Shown here: positions 24,706-33,649 of the stretch, one piece after another | How positions within the stretch are numbered: position 1 is the first letter of the stretch | How the letters are laid out: every line of letters begins with the position of its first letter | DNA from: an uncultured Rhodospirillales bacterium | GTDB lineage: Bacteria > Pseudomonadota > Alphaproteobacteria > Acetobacterales > Acetobacteraceae | DNA length: 59,105 nucleotides | Assembly (NCBI GenBank): GCA_903927465.1 | Contig: CAIYMY010000081.1 | Location: 1 to 59,105, forward strand | Direction: 5' to 3' | Program-made: the position numbers and the translations under genes | The notes under the pieces: model-generated | Databases searched by the model: none | What the model saw: the letters and a program-made list of their open reading frames with translations, nothing else | Told to the model about the DNA's origin: nothing

Positions 24706-25890
24706 TCAAGTCTCCCGCGCACGCAGCATGATGAAGATTATGCAGCAGATCAGCACCGCGACCACAAAGGTCATCAGCGCCGCCCCAATGCCACCAATGC
24801 TGGCCGCCACACCCGAAGCCGCCTGCATGATGGCGGCACCACCAAAAAAGGCGACATTCATGGCCGAAAGTGCACGCCCCACCCGCTCCGGCGGGGTGGC
24901 TGCGCGCACCAGGGCGAAGCAGATCACCTGGGTTGAGATCAACAGCCCAAACAGCGCCAGCAGCACCGCATCGGCGGCCACCGGCCAGGAAAGCGCGCCG
25001 CCAAGCACCATGAGGGCGATTGCCGCCACCGCGCCGATATGGCCGCCGGCCAGAATGCCGCCGCGATGTTTTTGATAGCGCCGTTCCAGAATGCCGGCGA
25101 GCAAAGGGCCGATGATCAGCGCAATGGTGCACACCAGCAGCACATGCCCCGCTTCCAAGCGTGACAGCCCCCTTTCTTCCATCAACCAAGGGCCGCCCCA
25201 TAAGCCGCGCACACCAAGGACAATGGCGAAGGAAGTCCAGGCCATGACAATCGGCGCGCGCAATTCGCGCGAAAAGCCAAGCCGGATCACATCACGCGCA
25301 TCTTCCTTCAGGCTGCGGCGCGTTGTGACATCCGGCGGCGTTTCGCGCACCACGAAAGCGACCGAAAGCGCTGCGAAAATCGCGAGCCCCGCACAGGCAA
25401 TGAAGCCCGCGCGCCAGCCGCTATACTCCACCAGAAAGGCCAGCGGGCTCGCGGAAATCACCATGCCCGTATTGCCAACGGCCTGAATAATCCCGCCCCA
25501 AAGCCCGAAGCGCTGCGCCGGCATATTCTTGGCGGCATAGGTGATCGGGCACATCAGCATCCCGGAACAGCCAATGCCCAGGATCATTTGCGCCACCAGC
25601 ATGGACCAGGCGTTATCCGCATAAGCACCCAGCACCGCCCCAATCGCGGCAATGGTCAGCAGGCAAAGTGCGGTGGGTTTCACGCCCCAGCGGTCCAGCG
25701 CGACACCCACGGGCAGCATGGCAAGCGCAAAGGTTGCGGGGAAGGCGCCGGTCAAAGCGGCAAGCCCATCGGCGGTGACGCCCAGATCACGTTGCAGCAC
25801 ATCGGCGGCAATCGCGGGCAGGGTGCGCACCGCATTCGAAAACACATGCCCCATCGTCAAGGCGAGGATGGAAAGGGATATCAGGTTCAT
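24706..25890 (-). CDS. Major facilitator superfamily transporter
   Basis: 394 residues with about twelve hydrophobic helices. The motif-A region between helices 2 and 3 reads GVALDRWGVKPTALCLLTIA, and helix 4 carries MILGIGCSGMLMCPITYAAK. The second half begins after a cytoplasmic loop RRSLKEDARDVIRLGFSREL. It lies between the second molybdenum subunit gene (80-base gap) and the GlcD-like dehydrogenase gene (16 bases upstream), all on the minus strand, and probably imports or exports a metabolite handled by them. The substrate is not evident. Confidence 0.88.
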   Translation of the reverse strand: MNLISLSILALTMGHVFSNAVRTLPAIAADVLQRDLGVTADGLAALTGAFPATFALAMLPVGVALDRWGVKPTALCLLTIAAIGAVLGAYADNAWSMLVAQMILGIGCSGMLMCPITYAAKNMPAQRFGLWGGIIQAVGNTGMVISASPLAFLVEYSGWRAGFIACAGLAIFAALSVAFVVRETPPDVTTRRSLKEDARDVIRLGFSRELRAPIVMAWTSFAIVLGVRGLWGGPWLMEERGLSRLEAGHVLLVCTIALIIGPLLAGILERRYQKHRGGILAGGHIGAVAAIALMVLGGALSWPVAADAVLLALFGLLISTQVICFALVRAATPPERVGRALSAMNVAFFGGAAIMQAASGVAASIGGIGAALMTFVVAVLICCIIFIMLRARET

Positions 25891-25906
25891 GGGGTAGGGG
25901 CGATCA

Positions 25907-27298
25907 TCAATTCCGGAACATCTTGCCTGGGTTCATGATGCCTTTGGGGTCAAGCGTTGCCTTCAGTGCGCGCATGACCGAAAGCGCGCCATCTCCATGT
26001 TCCTGTTCCAGGAATTCGCGCTTGCCAAGGCCAATGCCGTGTTCCCCGGAACAAGTCCCGCCAAACGCCAAGCCTTGCGCGACGATTTCTCGGTCCAAAG
26101 CCCAGGCCTTTTCCAGCGCGGCCTGGTCATTATCCGGAAACAGGATCAGGCAATGGAAATTACCATCGCCGACATGGCCGACGATGCAACTTGTCAGTCC
26201 CGATGCTTCGGCAGTTTCCTTCGCCTTCACCACCGCTTCTGTCAGCCGAGAGATGGGCACGCAGACATCCGTGGTGATGCCGCGATGACCGGGCTTGAGT
26301 GCCACCGCCGCCCAATAGGCATCATGCCGCGCCTTCCATAGCCGGTTGCGCGCCTCAGGATCGGTGGCCGCTTCAAAACTGGTGGCGCCGAAATCCCGGG
26401 CGACGGCTTCCACCGTTTCCGCCTGCTCCACCACGCTGGCGGGCGAGCCGTGGAATTCCAGAAATAGCGTGGTGGTCGCGGCAAATCCTTCCAGCTTTGA
26501 ATAGCGGATGCAGGCTTCCATCTGATCCTCATCCAGCAATTCAATCCGCGCCACGGGAATGCCGCTTTGCATCACGGTGCTGACCGTCTCAACCGCGGCG
26601 GCGAGTGTTGGGAATTGGCAGACCGCAGCGCTGATGCCCTCAGGGATGCCATGCAGGCGGAGCCGAATTTTGGTGATAACGCCAAGTGTGCCTTCGGATC
26701 CGATGAAAAGCCGCGTCAGGTCATAGCCATTCGCGGCCTTGCGCGTGCGTCCGCCGGTTTGAATGACACGCCCATCCGCCAGCACCACTTCAAGCCCCAA
26801 AACATTTTCGCGAATGGTGCCATAGCGCACCGCATTGGTGCCGGAAGCGCGCGTGGCGCACATGCCGCCAATGGTACAATGGCTGCCGGGATCAACCGGG
26901 AAGAACAGCCCCTCGGCGCGCAGAAAATCATTCAGCGCCTGGCGCGTGACACCGGGTTCAATCAGGCAATCCATATCCTCGGTGTTTAATTCCAACACCG
27001 CCGTCATTTGCGAGAGATCGAGCGATATGCCGCCGCGCACCGGATTGACGTGCCCTTCAAGCGATGTGCCGGCCCCGAAGGGCACCACCGGCACGCCATG
27101 CTGATGGCACAGCACCATGATGCGGCTGACCTCATCCGTGGTCTGCACAAAGGCCACCGCATCGGGCAGGGTTGGCGGCGTGGTGTCTTCCCCCCGGCTA
27201 TGCTGTTCACGCATGGCCTGGGCGGTGCTGAGCCTTTCACCCAGGAAGCCGCGGATGCTGGCAATGACCTGTGCTATGGCGGGGGCGCTGGCATTCAT
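25907..27298 (-). CDS. FAD-linked 2-hydroxyacid dehydrogenase (GlcD / D-lactate dehydrogenase type)
   Basis: 463 residues. The PCMH-type FAD domain shows VVPFGAGTSLEGHVNPVRGG, VDPGSHCTIGGMCATRASGT, ENVLGLEVVLADGRV and LFIGSEGTLGVITKIRLR. The C-terminal cap domain has CIVGHVGDGNFHCLILFPDN and GTCSGEHGIGLGKREFLEQE, ending LKATLDPKGIMNPGKMF, with the conserved metal-coordinating histidines. Such enzymes oxidise D-lactate, glycolate or another D-2-hydroxyacid and pass electrons to quinone or cytochrome. No GlcE or GlcF gene is adjacent, so a single-subunit D-lactate-type enzyme is more likely. It is divergent from the aldolase gene at 27450. Confidence 0.92.
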   Translation of the reverse strand: MNASAPAIAQVIASIRGFLGERLSTAQAMREQHSRGEDTTPPTLPDAVAFVQTTDEVSRIMVLCHQHGVPVVPFGAGTSLEGHVNPVRGGISLDLSQMTAVLELNTEDMDCLIEPGVTRQALNDFLRAEGLFFPVDPGSHCTIGGMCATRASGTNAVRYGTIRENVLGLEVVLADGRVIQTGGRTRKAANGYDLTRLFIGSEGTLGVITKIRLRLHGIPEGISAAVCQFPTLAAAVETVSTVMQSGIPVARIELLDEDQMEACIRYSKLEGFAATTTLFLEFHGSPASVVEQAETVEAVARDFGATSFEAATDPEARNRLWKARHDAYWAAVALKPGHRGITTDVCVPISRLTEAVVKAKETAEASGLTSCIVGHVGDGNFHCLILFPDNDQAALEKAWALDREIVAQGLAFGGTCSGEHGIGLGKREFLEQEHGDGALSVMRALKATLDPKGIMNPGKMFRN

Positions 27299-27449
27299 GG
27301 TGTTTCCTCATGCCGGCGCCGAAAGGCTGGCGGCGGGCTGCACCCTTTTTGCCGCTTGCGGCGCGGCGCGTCCAGCGGGGGCATCTTTCGGCCCAGGCGG
27401 TTCTGGCCTAGCCTTCCGCCATTAACGTCCCCAAGGAGGAAACAGGGCA

Positions 27450-28211
27450 ATGCCGAATAAGGTCAAACAGATGTGGAAGGCCGGCCAGGCCGTGGCCAAT
27501 GGGTGGCTTGCCATCCCCAATGCCTTTTCGGCGGAAATGTTCGCCCAATCAGGCTGGGACAGCATAACCGTGGATATGCAGCATGGCGTGCAGGATTATC
27601 TTTCCTGCGTGGCCTGCTTCCAGGGCATGCACCCGCATCCCGTGACCCCCATGGTGCGCGTGCCGTGGAATGAACCTGGCATCATCGGCAAGGTTTTGGA
27701 TGCCGGCGCTTATGGCGTGATCTGCCCCATGGTGAATACGCCGGAAGAAGCCCGCGCTTTGGTGCAGTATTGCAAATACCCGCCGCACGGCACGCGTTCC
27801 AATGGCCCGATCCGCGCCGGGCTTTATGGCGAAGGCGTTTCCTATCAAAAGACCGCGAATGACGAAATCCTCGTCATTCCCATGATCGAAACCAAGCAGG
27901 CGATCGAGAATATCGGCGCCATCCTGGATGTGCCGGGCATTGATGGCATTTATGTCGGGCCTTCGGATCTTTCCTTCTCCTACGGGATGGAGCCGAAGCT
28001 GGATGTGGAAGACCCCTTCATCCTGGGCATCTACGAAAAGCTGCTGGCGGAATGCGGCAAGCGCGGCGTCTCAGCCGGGCTGCATTGCGGGTCTTCCGCC
28101 TATGCCAAGCGCATGATCAAAATGGGCTACAAGCTGGTGACCGTTGCCAACGAAGTCGCGATCATGGTCAATGCCGCCAAGGCTATCGTGAAAGACATCA
28201 AGTCTGCCTGA
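27450..28211 (+). CDS. HpcH/HpaI family aldolase
   Basis: 253 residues with a strong AAGGAGGAAACAGGGCA before the ATG. The TIM-barrel metal-dependent class II aldolase pattern is clear: FAQSGWDSITVDMQHGVQDY with the active-site His, MVRVPWNEPGIIGKVLDAGA, GVICPMVNTPEEARALVQYC, VIPMIETKQAIENI with the metal-binding Glu, and IYVGPSDLSFSYG with the metal-binding Asp. These enzymes split 4-hydroxy-2-oxo acids into pyruvate or an aldehyde pair. It is followed three bases later by a thioesterase gene, so the two are likely co-expressed. The substrate is unknown; the usual DMEHG motif here reads DMQHG. Confidence 0.9.
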   Translation: MPNKVKQMWKAGQAVANGWLAIPNAFSAEMFAQSGWDSITVDMQHGVQDYLSCVACFQGMHPHPVTPMVRVPWNEPGIIGKVLDAGAYGVICPMVNTPEEARALVQYCKYPPHGTRSNGPIRAGLYGEGVSYQKTANDEILVIPMIETKQAIENIGAILDVPGIDGIYVGPSDLSFSYGMEPKLDVEDPFILGIYEKLLAECGKRGVSAGLHCGSSAYAKRMIKMGYKLVTVANEVAIMVNAAKAIVKDIKSA

Positions 28212-28214
28212 ACC

Positions 28215-28643
28215 ATGGAACGTAGCAGCTTGCGCTACTTCTATCCCCTGAGCGTTCGCTACAATGAAGTGGACGCTCAGGGCATTGTCTTCAACGCGCA
28301 TTACCTGACCTGGTATGATATGGCGGTATCCGCCTATATTCGCGCTGCCGGTTGGGATAATCGCGCTGAGATCAAGGCAAGTGGCGCGGATTTTCACGTT
28401 GTGCGCGCCCTTGTCGAATATAAGGTCGGCATCGGGCACGATGAGGAATTGGCGATTGGCGTGCGCACCACGCGGATTGGCACTTCTTCCATCGCGTTCC
28501 AGCCGGCGATTTTCCATGCCGATGGCGATAGGTTGCTTGCAACCGGTGAGATTGTTTGGGTCTGGACCGATCAAAAAAGCAAGCGGCCCATCCCCGTGCC
28601 GGATCGGCTACGCGCGCTGCTGACGCGCTTTGATGCGGCATAA
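28215..28643 (+). CDS. Acyl-CoA thioesterase, hotdog fold (4-hydroxybenzoyl-CoA thioesterase/YbgC type)
   Basis: 142 residues. The N-terminal motif VRYNEVDAQGIVFNAHYLTW contains the catalytic Asp of the YbgC/4HBT group (DAQG, usually DTDxxGxVYHxxY). A central helix and FHVVRALVEYKVGIGHDEEL, IGVRTTRIGTSSIAFQPAIF form the remaining hotdog. It hydrolyses short or aromatic acyl-CoA thioesters in the cytoplasm. Its start lies three bases after the aldolase stop, with the ribosome-binding region inside the aldolase gene end. Confidence 0.88.
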   Translation: MERSSLRYFYPLSVRYNEVDAQGIVFNAHYLTWYDMAVSAYIRAAGWDNRAEIKASGADFHVVRALVEYKVGIGHDEELAIGVRTTRIGTSSIAFQPAIFHADGDRLLATGEIVWVWTDQKSKRPIPVPDRLRALLTRFDAA

Positions 28644-28713
28644 AGGCGCGGGCTTTTCAATCGCGCGCGATAGGTTAGGCTGACCGCAAGTAAATTCCAG
28701 GGCGAGAAACACC

Positions 28714-30489
28714 ATGAACCATGTGAGCAATAGCGCGCTTAGCGCGGTCGCGGATGATGCGGCTTTGGTGACCGGTTGGCTGCAGCGTTTTGAAGCCGCC
28801 CTGAAGGCGGCTGATGCGGGGCGCCTCGCCGCGCTTTTTGCGCCCGAGAGCCATTGGCGCGATTTGCTCGCCTTCACTTGGAACATCACGCCCCATGCGG
28901 GCGCGGCTGATATCGCAGCGGCTTTCGTGGAGGCAGCGCCCGGCATTGGCGCGCATGATTTCGCCCTGGCTGAACGGCGCACGCCACCACGGCGCGTCAA
29001 GCGCCTGGGCATTGAGGTGATCGAAGCGCTGTTCACCTTCTCAACGCGGCTTGGGCGCGGTGATGGCGTGCTGCGCCTGCCGGCGGAAAACCCAAGCCAA
29101 GCCTGGGTGCTGCTGACGACGCTTGAAGAACTCACGGGTTTTGAAGAAAAAACCGGCAAGCGCCGGCCCAGCGGAGAAGCCTATTCGCGCAATTTCGGCG
29201 GCGATAACTGGCTCGATCAACGCGAAAAGGCAGAAGCCTTCTTAGGTCGCGACCCTATTGTGCTGGTAATTGGCGCGGGCCAGGCGGGGCTTGGCATGGC
29301 GGCGCGGCTTGGTCAGCTTGGGCTGGATACGCTTGTGGTCGAAAAGCATGGTCGCATCGGGGATAATTGGCGCAAGCGCTATCATTCCCTGGCGCTGCAT
29401 AACCAGGTGCATGTGAACCACCTGCCCTATATGCAATTCCCGCCAACCTGGCCGAAATACATCCCGAAGGACATGCTGGCCAATTGGTTTGAGCATTACG
29501 CCTGGGCGCTGGAAATCAACGTCTGGACCAGCACGGAATTCCTGGGCGGCGACTATGACGCCAAGGCAGGGCATTGGCGCGTAAGGCTGCGCCGCGCAGA
29601 TGGCTCGATACGAGAAATGGCACCGCGCCATGTTATTTTTGCCAATGGCGTTAGCGGTATTCCCAAAGTGCCGAAGCTGCCGGGGCTTGAAGCCTTTGCC
29701 GGCGATGTGATTCATTCCCACAGCTTCTCCAGCGGCGCGGCCTGGCGCGGCAAGAAGGCGCTGGTGCTGGGTACCGGCAATAGCGGGCATGATGTGGCGC
29801 AGGATCTGCACAGCCATGATGTTGCCACCACCATCATCCAGCGCGGTTCCACCACCGTTGTCAGCATCGATCCAAGTGCGAAGATGAATTACGCGCTTTA
29901 TGATGAAGGCCCATCGCTCGAAGATTGTGATCTGATCGCGACTTCCGGGACCTATCCGCTGATCATCCATGGCTATCAATTAGCCGTGCAGCGCATGGCG
30001 GAAATGGACAAGGATTTGATCGCGGGGCTGAAGGCGCGTGGCTTCAAATATGATCTGGGCGAAGATGGCACCGGCCATCAAATGAAATACCGCAGGCGTG
30101 GTGGCGGCTATTACCTGGATGCAGGCTGTTCTGGCCTGATCATCAATGGCGATATCGGCCTTCTGCAATTTGACGATATCGCTGAATTCGTCGCCGAAGG
30201 TGCCAAGCTGAAGGATGGGCGCATCATCCCCGCCGATCTATTGGTGCTCGCGACAGGCTATTACACGCAGCAGGAATTGGTACGCCGGCTCATGGGTGAT
30301 GCCATCGCCGATAAGGTCGGGCCGATCTGGGGCGTGGGTGAGGATGGTGAATTGGCCAATATGTGGAAGCCCACCGCACAAGAAGGGCTGTGGTTTATGG
30401 CCGGCAGCTTGGCGCAGTGCCGCATCTACTCGAAATATCTGGCGCTTCAGATCAAGGCGCGGGAAGAAGGCATGATCCCACGAGGATAG
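28714..30489 (+). CDS. Flavin-containing monooxygenase-like protein with N-terminal NTF2-like domain
   Basis: 591 residues. The first ~150 residues resemble an NTF2/SnoaL-type cone (RFEAALKAADAGRLAALFAP, then HWRDLLAFTWNIT), and the rest is an FMO-like two-dinucleotide enzyme. The FAD motif is VLVIGAGQAGLGMAARLGQL at about 180-200, and the NADPH motif LVLGTGNSGHDVAQDLHSHD near 350. The linker FAGDVIHSHSFSSG corresponds to the FMO identity region. LLVLATGYYTQQELV is the late ATG-containing motif. It probably hydroxylates a nucleophilic N, S or carbonyl compound with O2 and NADPH. It is convergent with the PLP enzyme that ends three bases later. Confidence 0.88.
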   Translation: MNHVSNSALSAVADDAALVTGWLQRFEAALKAADAGRLAALFAPESHWRDLLAFTWNITPHAGAADIAAAFVEAAPGIGAHDFALAERRTPPRRVKRLGIEVIEALFTFSTRLGRGDGVLRLPAENPSQAWVLLTTLEELTGFEEKTGKRRPSGEAYSRNFGGDNWLDQREKAEAFLGRDPIVLVIGAGQAGLGMAARLGQLGLDTLVVEKHGRIGDNWRKRYHSLALHNQVHVNHLPYMQFPPTWPKYIPKDMLANWFEHYAWALEINVWTSTEFLGGDYDAKAGHWRVRLRRADGSIREMAPRHVIFANGVSGIPKVPKLPGLEAFAGDVIHSHSFSSGAAWRGKKALVLGTGNSGHDVAQDLHSHDVATTIIQRGSTTVVSIDPSAKMNYALYDEGPSLEDCDLIATSGTYPLIIHGYQLAVQRMAEMDKDLIAGLKARGFKYDLGEDGTGHQMKYRRRGGGYYLDAGCSGLIINGDIGLLQFDDIAEFVAEGAKLKDGRIIPADLLVLATGYYTQQELVRRLMGDAIADKVGPIWGVGEDGELANMWKPTAQEGLWFMAGSLAQCRIYSKYLALQIKAREEGMIPRG

Positions 30490-30492
30490 CGC

Positions 30493-31419
30493 TTACGCGA
30501 CACTCCCCGGATCGCAATTCGCCCCGCAGAGCACAATGCCAATCCGCGCCCCCGCCGGGGCGCGCCACGCGCCGGAAAGCAAAGCCGCGAGCGCCGCAGC
30601 ACCACCCGGTTCGGCCACAATCCGAAGCTTTTCCCATAACCAACGCCGTGCCGCGATAATCGCCTCATCCGGCAGGGTCACGCAGGTGGCCTTGGTTGCG
30701 CCGAGCACCTCAAAAGCCAAACGCCCTGCGCGGCGTGCGCCCAGGCTATCGGCGGCGATGCCACCCACCGGCACATCTACGGGCGCACCCGCCTTTTGCG
30801 CCATCGTCAACGTCGCGCAGGCTTCCGGTTCCACCACCACAAGGCCGGCACGGCCCGCATACCAGGCGCCAATGCCGCCAAACAGGCCGCCACCGCCGGC
30901 TGCGATCAGCACATGTGTCAGTTCCGGCGCATCCTGTTCCAATTCCAGCCCGATCGTGCCCTGGCCGGCCAGAACCTCATGCTGGTCATAGGCATGGACC
31001 AGCATGGCGCCGGTTTCCGCCGCGCGGGTTTCGGAGGCGATGCGCGCTTCCTCATAACTTGCCCCGCCCACGACCAAACGCGCGCCGAAGCTTTCAATGC
31101 GCGTGCGCTTCACCGCGGGGGTGGGCGCGGGAACGAAGATTTCCGCCGGCACCCCAAGGCTTTGAGCAGCAAAGGCCACCGCCGCGCCGTGATTGCCGCC
31201 GGATGCCGCAACCACGCCCGCCGCAGGCACCGCATTCGACAGCAGGCGATTAAAAGCCCCGCGTGGCTTGAAGGACCCCGTCACTTGCAGGAATTCCAGC
31301 TTCAGCGTGACCGGGTGTTCCGTCCCCAATTCATGCGGTGCCAGGCGCAGCACGGGGGTGCGCCGGATATGGGGGGCAATGCGCGCCATGGCGGCGTTGA
31401 TGTCGGTCTGTGCAATCAT
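30493..31419 (-). CDS. PLP-dependent threonine/serine dehydratase-like enzyme
   Basis: 308 residues from ATG 31419; homology begins about here (DINAAMARIAPHIRRTPVLR), so the longer open frame upstream is not used. The PLP lysine lies in TGSFKPRGAFNRLLS, the phosphate-binding loop is AAGGGGLFGGIGAWY, and VVAASGGNHGAAVAFAAQSL covers the substrate-binding SGGN loop. No C-terminal ACT regulatory domain is present, so this is the short catabolic form (serine/threonine dehydratase, serine racemase or 3-hydroxyaspartate dehydratase are all possible). It is divergent from the HPr kinase gene. Confidence 0.9.
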   Translation of the reverse strand: MIAQTDINAAMARIAPHIRRTPVLRLAPHELGTEHPVTLKLEFLQVTGSFKPRGAFNRLLSNAVPAAGVVAASGGNHGAAVAFAAQSLGVPAEIFVPAPTPAVKRTRIESFGARLVVGGASYEEARIASETRAAETGAMLVHAYDQHEVLAGQGTIGLELEQDAPELTHVLIAAGGGGLFGGIGAWYAGRAGLVVVEPEACATLTMAQKAGAPVDVPVGGIAADSLGARRAGRLAFEVLGATKATCVTLPDEAIIAARRWLWEKLRIVAEPGGAAALAALLSGAWRAPAGARIGIVLCGANCDPGSVA

Positions 31420-31555
31420 GCGCCGAGCCTGCCCTGCGCGCCCTGCCTCGGCAAGCGCTTCCCGCGACCGGGCCTTTCTGGCATGATCACGCTCGGAAAA
31501 GGCGCGGAACCGGCGCCGCCACGGGAAGGGGCTGGCGCGATGGCGCTGGCGGAGA

Positions 31556-31993
31556 ATGCTCATCCACGCAAGTGCCGCAGCTTTGGGGTCAGAGGCAGTG
31601 CTGTTGCGCGGCCCATCCGGCGCGGGCAAATCCGATCTGGTGCTGCGCTTGATCGGGCGCGGCTGGCATTTGGTTGCGGATGATCAGGTGATACTTGAAG
31701 GCGAAACACTCAGCGCGCCGCCCGCCTTGCGCGGGATGCTGGAAATCCGCGGGCTTGGCATTTTTGCAGCACTCCCTGTCGCATCGCCTGCTCGGCTTTG
31801 CCTGATGGTGGATTTGGTGGCGCGCGAAGACGTGCCCCGCCTGCCGGAACCGGATTACTGGGACGGTCCGGCTGGCGCCGTGCCGCGCATTACGCTGCAT
31901 GCCTTCGAAGCTTCCGCCTGCGACAAGATCATTCACGCGCTTGGCGCCGCCACCGGGCGCTTACAACAAAAGGCCGGGGCCTTCGCGGCATGA
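31556..31993 (+). CDS. hprK: HPr kinase/phosphorylase, short alphaproteobacterial form
   Basis: 145 residues, only the catalytic domain; the N-terminal domain of Gram-positive HprK is missing, as is normal for alphaproteobacteria. The Walker A loop GPSGAGKSDLVLRLI is at about 19-33, VADDQVILEG gives the catalytic Asp region and LEIRGLGIFAALP is the family signature. It phosphorylates or dephosphorylates a serine of HPr. It is first in an operon with overlapping starts: hprK-rapZ-EIIA-HPr-EI. GGCGGAGA precedes the ATG. Confidence 0.93.
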   Translation: MLIHASAAALGSEAVLLRGPSGAGKSDLVLRLIGRGWHLVADDQVILEGETLSAPPALRGMLEIRGLGIFAALPVASPARLCLMVDLVAREDVPRLPEPDYWDGPAGAVPRITLHAFEASACDKIIHALGAATGRLQQKAGAFAA

Positions 31994-32925
31994 GCAACCC
32001 TATGCGCGAAATCATTCTGGTCACGGGGCTTTCCGGCGCGGGCAAGGCTTCCATCCTGCGCGTGTTGGAAGATTTGGGGTTCGAGACAGTGGACAACCCG
32101 CCCGTCGCCATTCTGGAATCGCTGGTGGGTGATGGCGTTCTGCCACTCGCCGCCGGGATTGATGCACGCACGCGGGATTTCGATGCGGCCGCCGTGCTGC
32201 GCGTGTTGGATCGGTTGCGGCTCCGTTCTGACATCAATGTCTCCTTGATTTTTGCAACCGCCGAGGATGAGGCGCTGCTCCGCCGCTATACCGAATCGCG
32301 TCGCCGCCACCCCTTGGCGCCGGGCGGCCCCATGGGCTCACGCGTGCTGGAAGGGATTGCGCGGGAAAAGGCGCTGCTGGAAGCGCTGCGCGATACGGCG
32401 GACCTCACGATTGATACGTCAGACCTGCCGCTTGCCGATTTGCGGCGCATGATTGAAGGGCGCTTTGCCCCGGATGCGGCAGCGGGACTCGCGGTTTCCG
32501 TGCTTTCCTTCGCCTATCCGAAGGGCTTGCCGCGGGAAGCGGATCTGGTTTTTGATGTCCGGTTTTTGCGCAATCCGCATTATGACCCGGTGCTGCGCCC
32601 CATGACGGGCCAGGCGGCGCCCGTTGCTGCCTTCATTGAAGCTGATCCGGATTTTTCGGCCTTTTGGCAGAGGTTACGGGATTTTCTTGAGCTTTTGCTG
32701 CCGCGTTACGCTGCTGAGGGGAAAAAATATTTCACGATTGCGGTGGGCTGCACCGGGGGGAAGCATCGGTCAGTCCTTGTCGCGGAACGCCTGGCAGGGC
32801 ATCTTCGCGCATCTGGTTGGCGGGTTGATCTTGCCCATCGGGAATTGAAAATCGCCGGTGGACAGTCTAGCGCCACCGGCCCTTCCTCCGCTGCGGGCCA
32901 GGGGGCCCTTTCGCAAGAATCATGA
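31990..32925 (+). CDS. rapZ: RapZ, RNase adapter / nucleotide-binding protein
   Basis: 311 residues starting in ATGA overlap with hprK. The Walker A motif reads LVTGLSGAGKASILRVLEDL (about 11-30), followed by ETVDNPPVAILESL. The C-terminal domain has VRFLRNPHYDPVLRPMTGQA and the hallmark AVGCTGGKHRSVLVAERLA. In enterobacteria RapZ guides RNase E to the GlmZ small RNA; in alphaproteobacteria its place inside the PTS operon suggests a role in nitrogen/carbon signalling or cell-envelope precursor control. The last 25 residues are a low-complexity Ser/Ala-rich tail (SSATGPSSAAGQG). Confidence 0.95.
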   Translation: MSNPMREIILVTGLSGAGKASILRVLEDLGFETVDNPPVAILESLVGDGVLPLAAGIDARTRDFDAAAVLRVLDRLRLRSDINVSLIFATAEDEALLRRYTESRRRHPLAPGGPMGSRVLEGIAREKALLEALRDTADLTIDTSDLPLADLRRMIEGRFAPDAAAGLAVSVLSFAYPKGLPREADLVFDVRFLRNPHYDPVLRPMTGQAAPVAAFIEADPDFSAFWQRLRDFLELLLPRYAAEGKKYFTIAVGCTGGKHRSVLVAERLAGHLRASGWRVDLAHRELKIAGGQSSATGPSSAAGQGALSQES

Positions 32926-33347
32926 TTGGTCTTGTTCTGGTTTCCCATGGCAGGTTGGCCGAAGAATTGCGGCTGGCCATGGAACATATTGTCGGGCCGC
33001 AGCAGGCGGTGGCGACAGTCTGCATCGGGCCCGATGATGATATGGATCTGCGCCGGCAGGATATTCGCAATTCCATCGCCAGCGTGGATCAGGGTGATGG
33101 CGTGGTGGTGCTGACTGATATGTATGGCGGCACGCCTTCAAACCTGGCCGTACAGATGGTGGAAAAGGGCAAGTCAGTGGAAGTGCTGGCGGGGGTGAAC
33201 CTGCCTTTGCTGGTGAAGCTTGCTAAGATTCGCGGCAGTGAACCGCTGCATGAAGCGTTGGATCACGCCAAGGCGGCAGGCCGAAAATATATCGCACTCG
33301 CGCGGGATGTCGCGGCCGCCAAGCAAAATGGCAGCGCCAAGGAATGA
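32922..33347 (+). CDS. PTS system mannose-type EIIA component
   Basis: 141 residues, overlapping rapZ by four bases. MIGLVLVSHGRLAEELR puts the phosphorylatable histidine at residue 9, and VVLTDMYGGTPSNLAVQMVE is the mannose-family EIIA signature. There is no EIIB, EIIC or EIID gene in the operon, so the protein is likely a regulatory phosphate acceptor rather than part of a sugar uptake system. It is phosphorylated by HPr, encoded next. Confidence 0.94.
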   Translation: MIGLVLVSHGRLAEELRLAMEHIVGPQQAVATVCIGPDDDMDLRRQDIRNSIASVDQGDGVVVLTDMYGGTPSNLAVQMVEKGKSVEVLAGVNLPLLVKLAKIRGSEPLHEALDHAKAAGRKYIALARDVAAAKQNGSAKE

Positions 33348-33649
33348 ACGGAGCAGCCCCAGACCCTTTTTCTGGCGGCATGGTACTTCGCCGCAGCGTT
33401 GTTATCCCGAATAGTCGCGGCCTTCATGCCCGCGCGGCGGCCAAGCTGGTTGCCTTGGCGGAACGCTATTCGGCTTGCGTGAATGTATTGCGTGATGGGC
33501 AAAGCGTGCCCGCCGTTTCCATCATGGGGCTGATGATGCTGGGTGCCGGGCGCGGTGCTGAAATTGTGATTGAAGCGGAAGGCTGGGACGCCAAGGAAGC
33601 TTTGGACGCGGTGGCAGCCTTGGTGGAGGCAGGCTTCCATGAGGAGTGA
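33344..33649 (+). CDS. ptsH: Phosphocarrier protein HPr
   Basis: 101 residues, starting in an ATGA overlap with the EIIA gene. The active-site region reads VVIPNSRGLHARAAAKLVAL with His28. Ser59 in AVSIMGLMMLGAG lies 31 residues later, matching His15/Ser46 spacing in classical HPr, so both EI and HPr kinase sites are present. An extra 12-residue front segment (MNGAAPDPFSGG) precedes the core; an internal ATG at 33380 would remove it. It shuttles phosphate from EI to EIIA, and is the substrate of hprK in the same operon. Confidence 0.95.
   Translation: MNGAAPDPFSGGMVLRRSVVIPNSRGLHARAAAKLVALAERYSACVNVLRDGQSVPAVSIMGLMMLGAGRGAEIVIEAEGWDAKEALDAVAALVEAGFHEE

Noticed and set aside
27318-27392. GCCGAAAG / CTTTCGGC inverted repeat in the gap between the GlcD-like and aldolase genes
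   Set aside because: The eight-base arms are 59 bases apart in GC-rich sequence, so chance is likely; no promoter element lines up with them.
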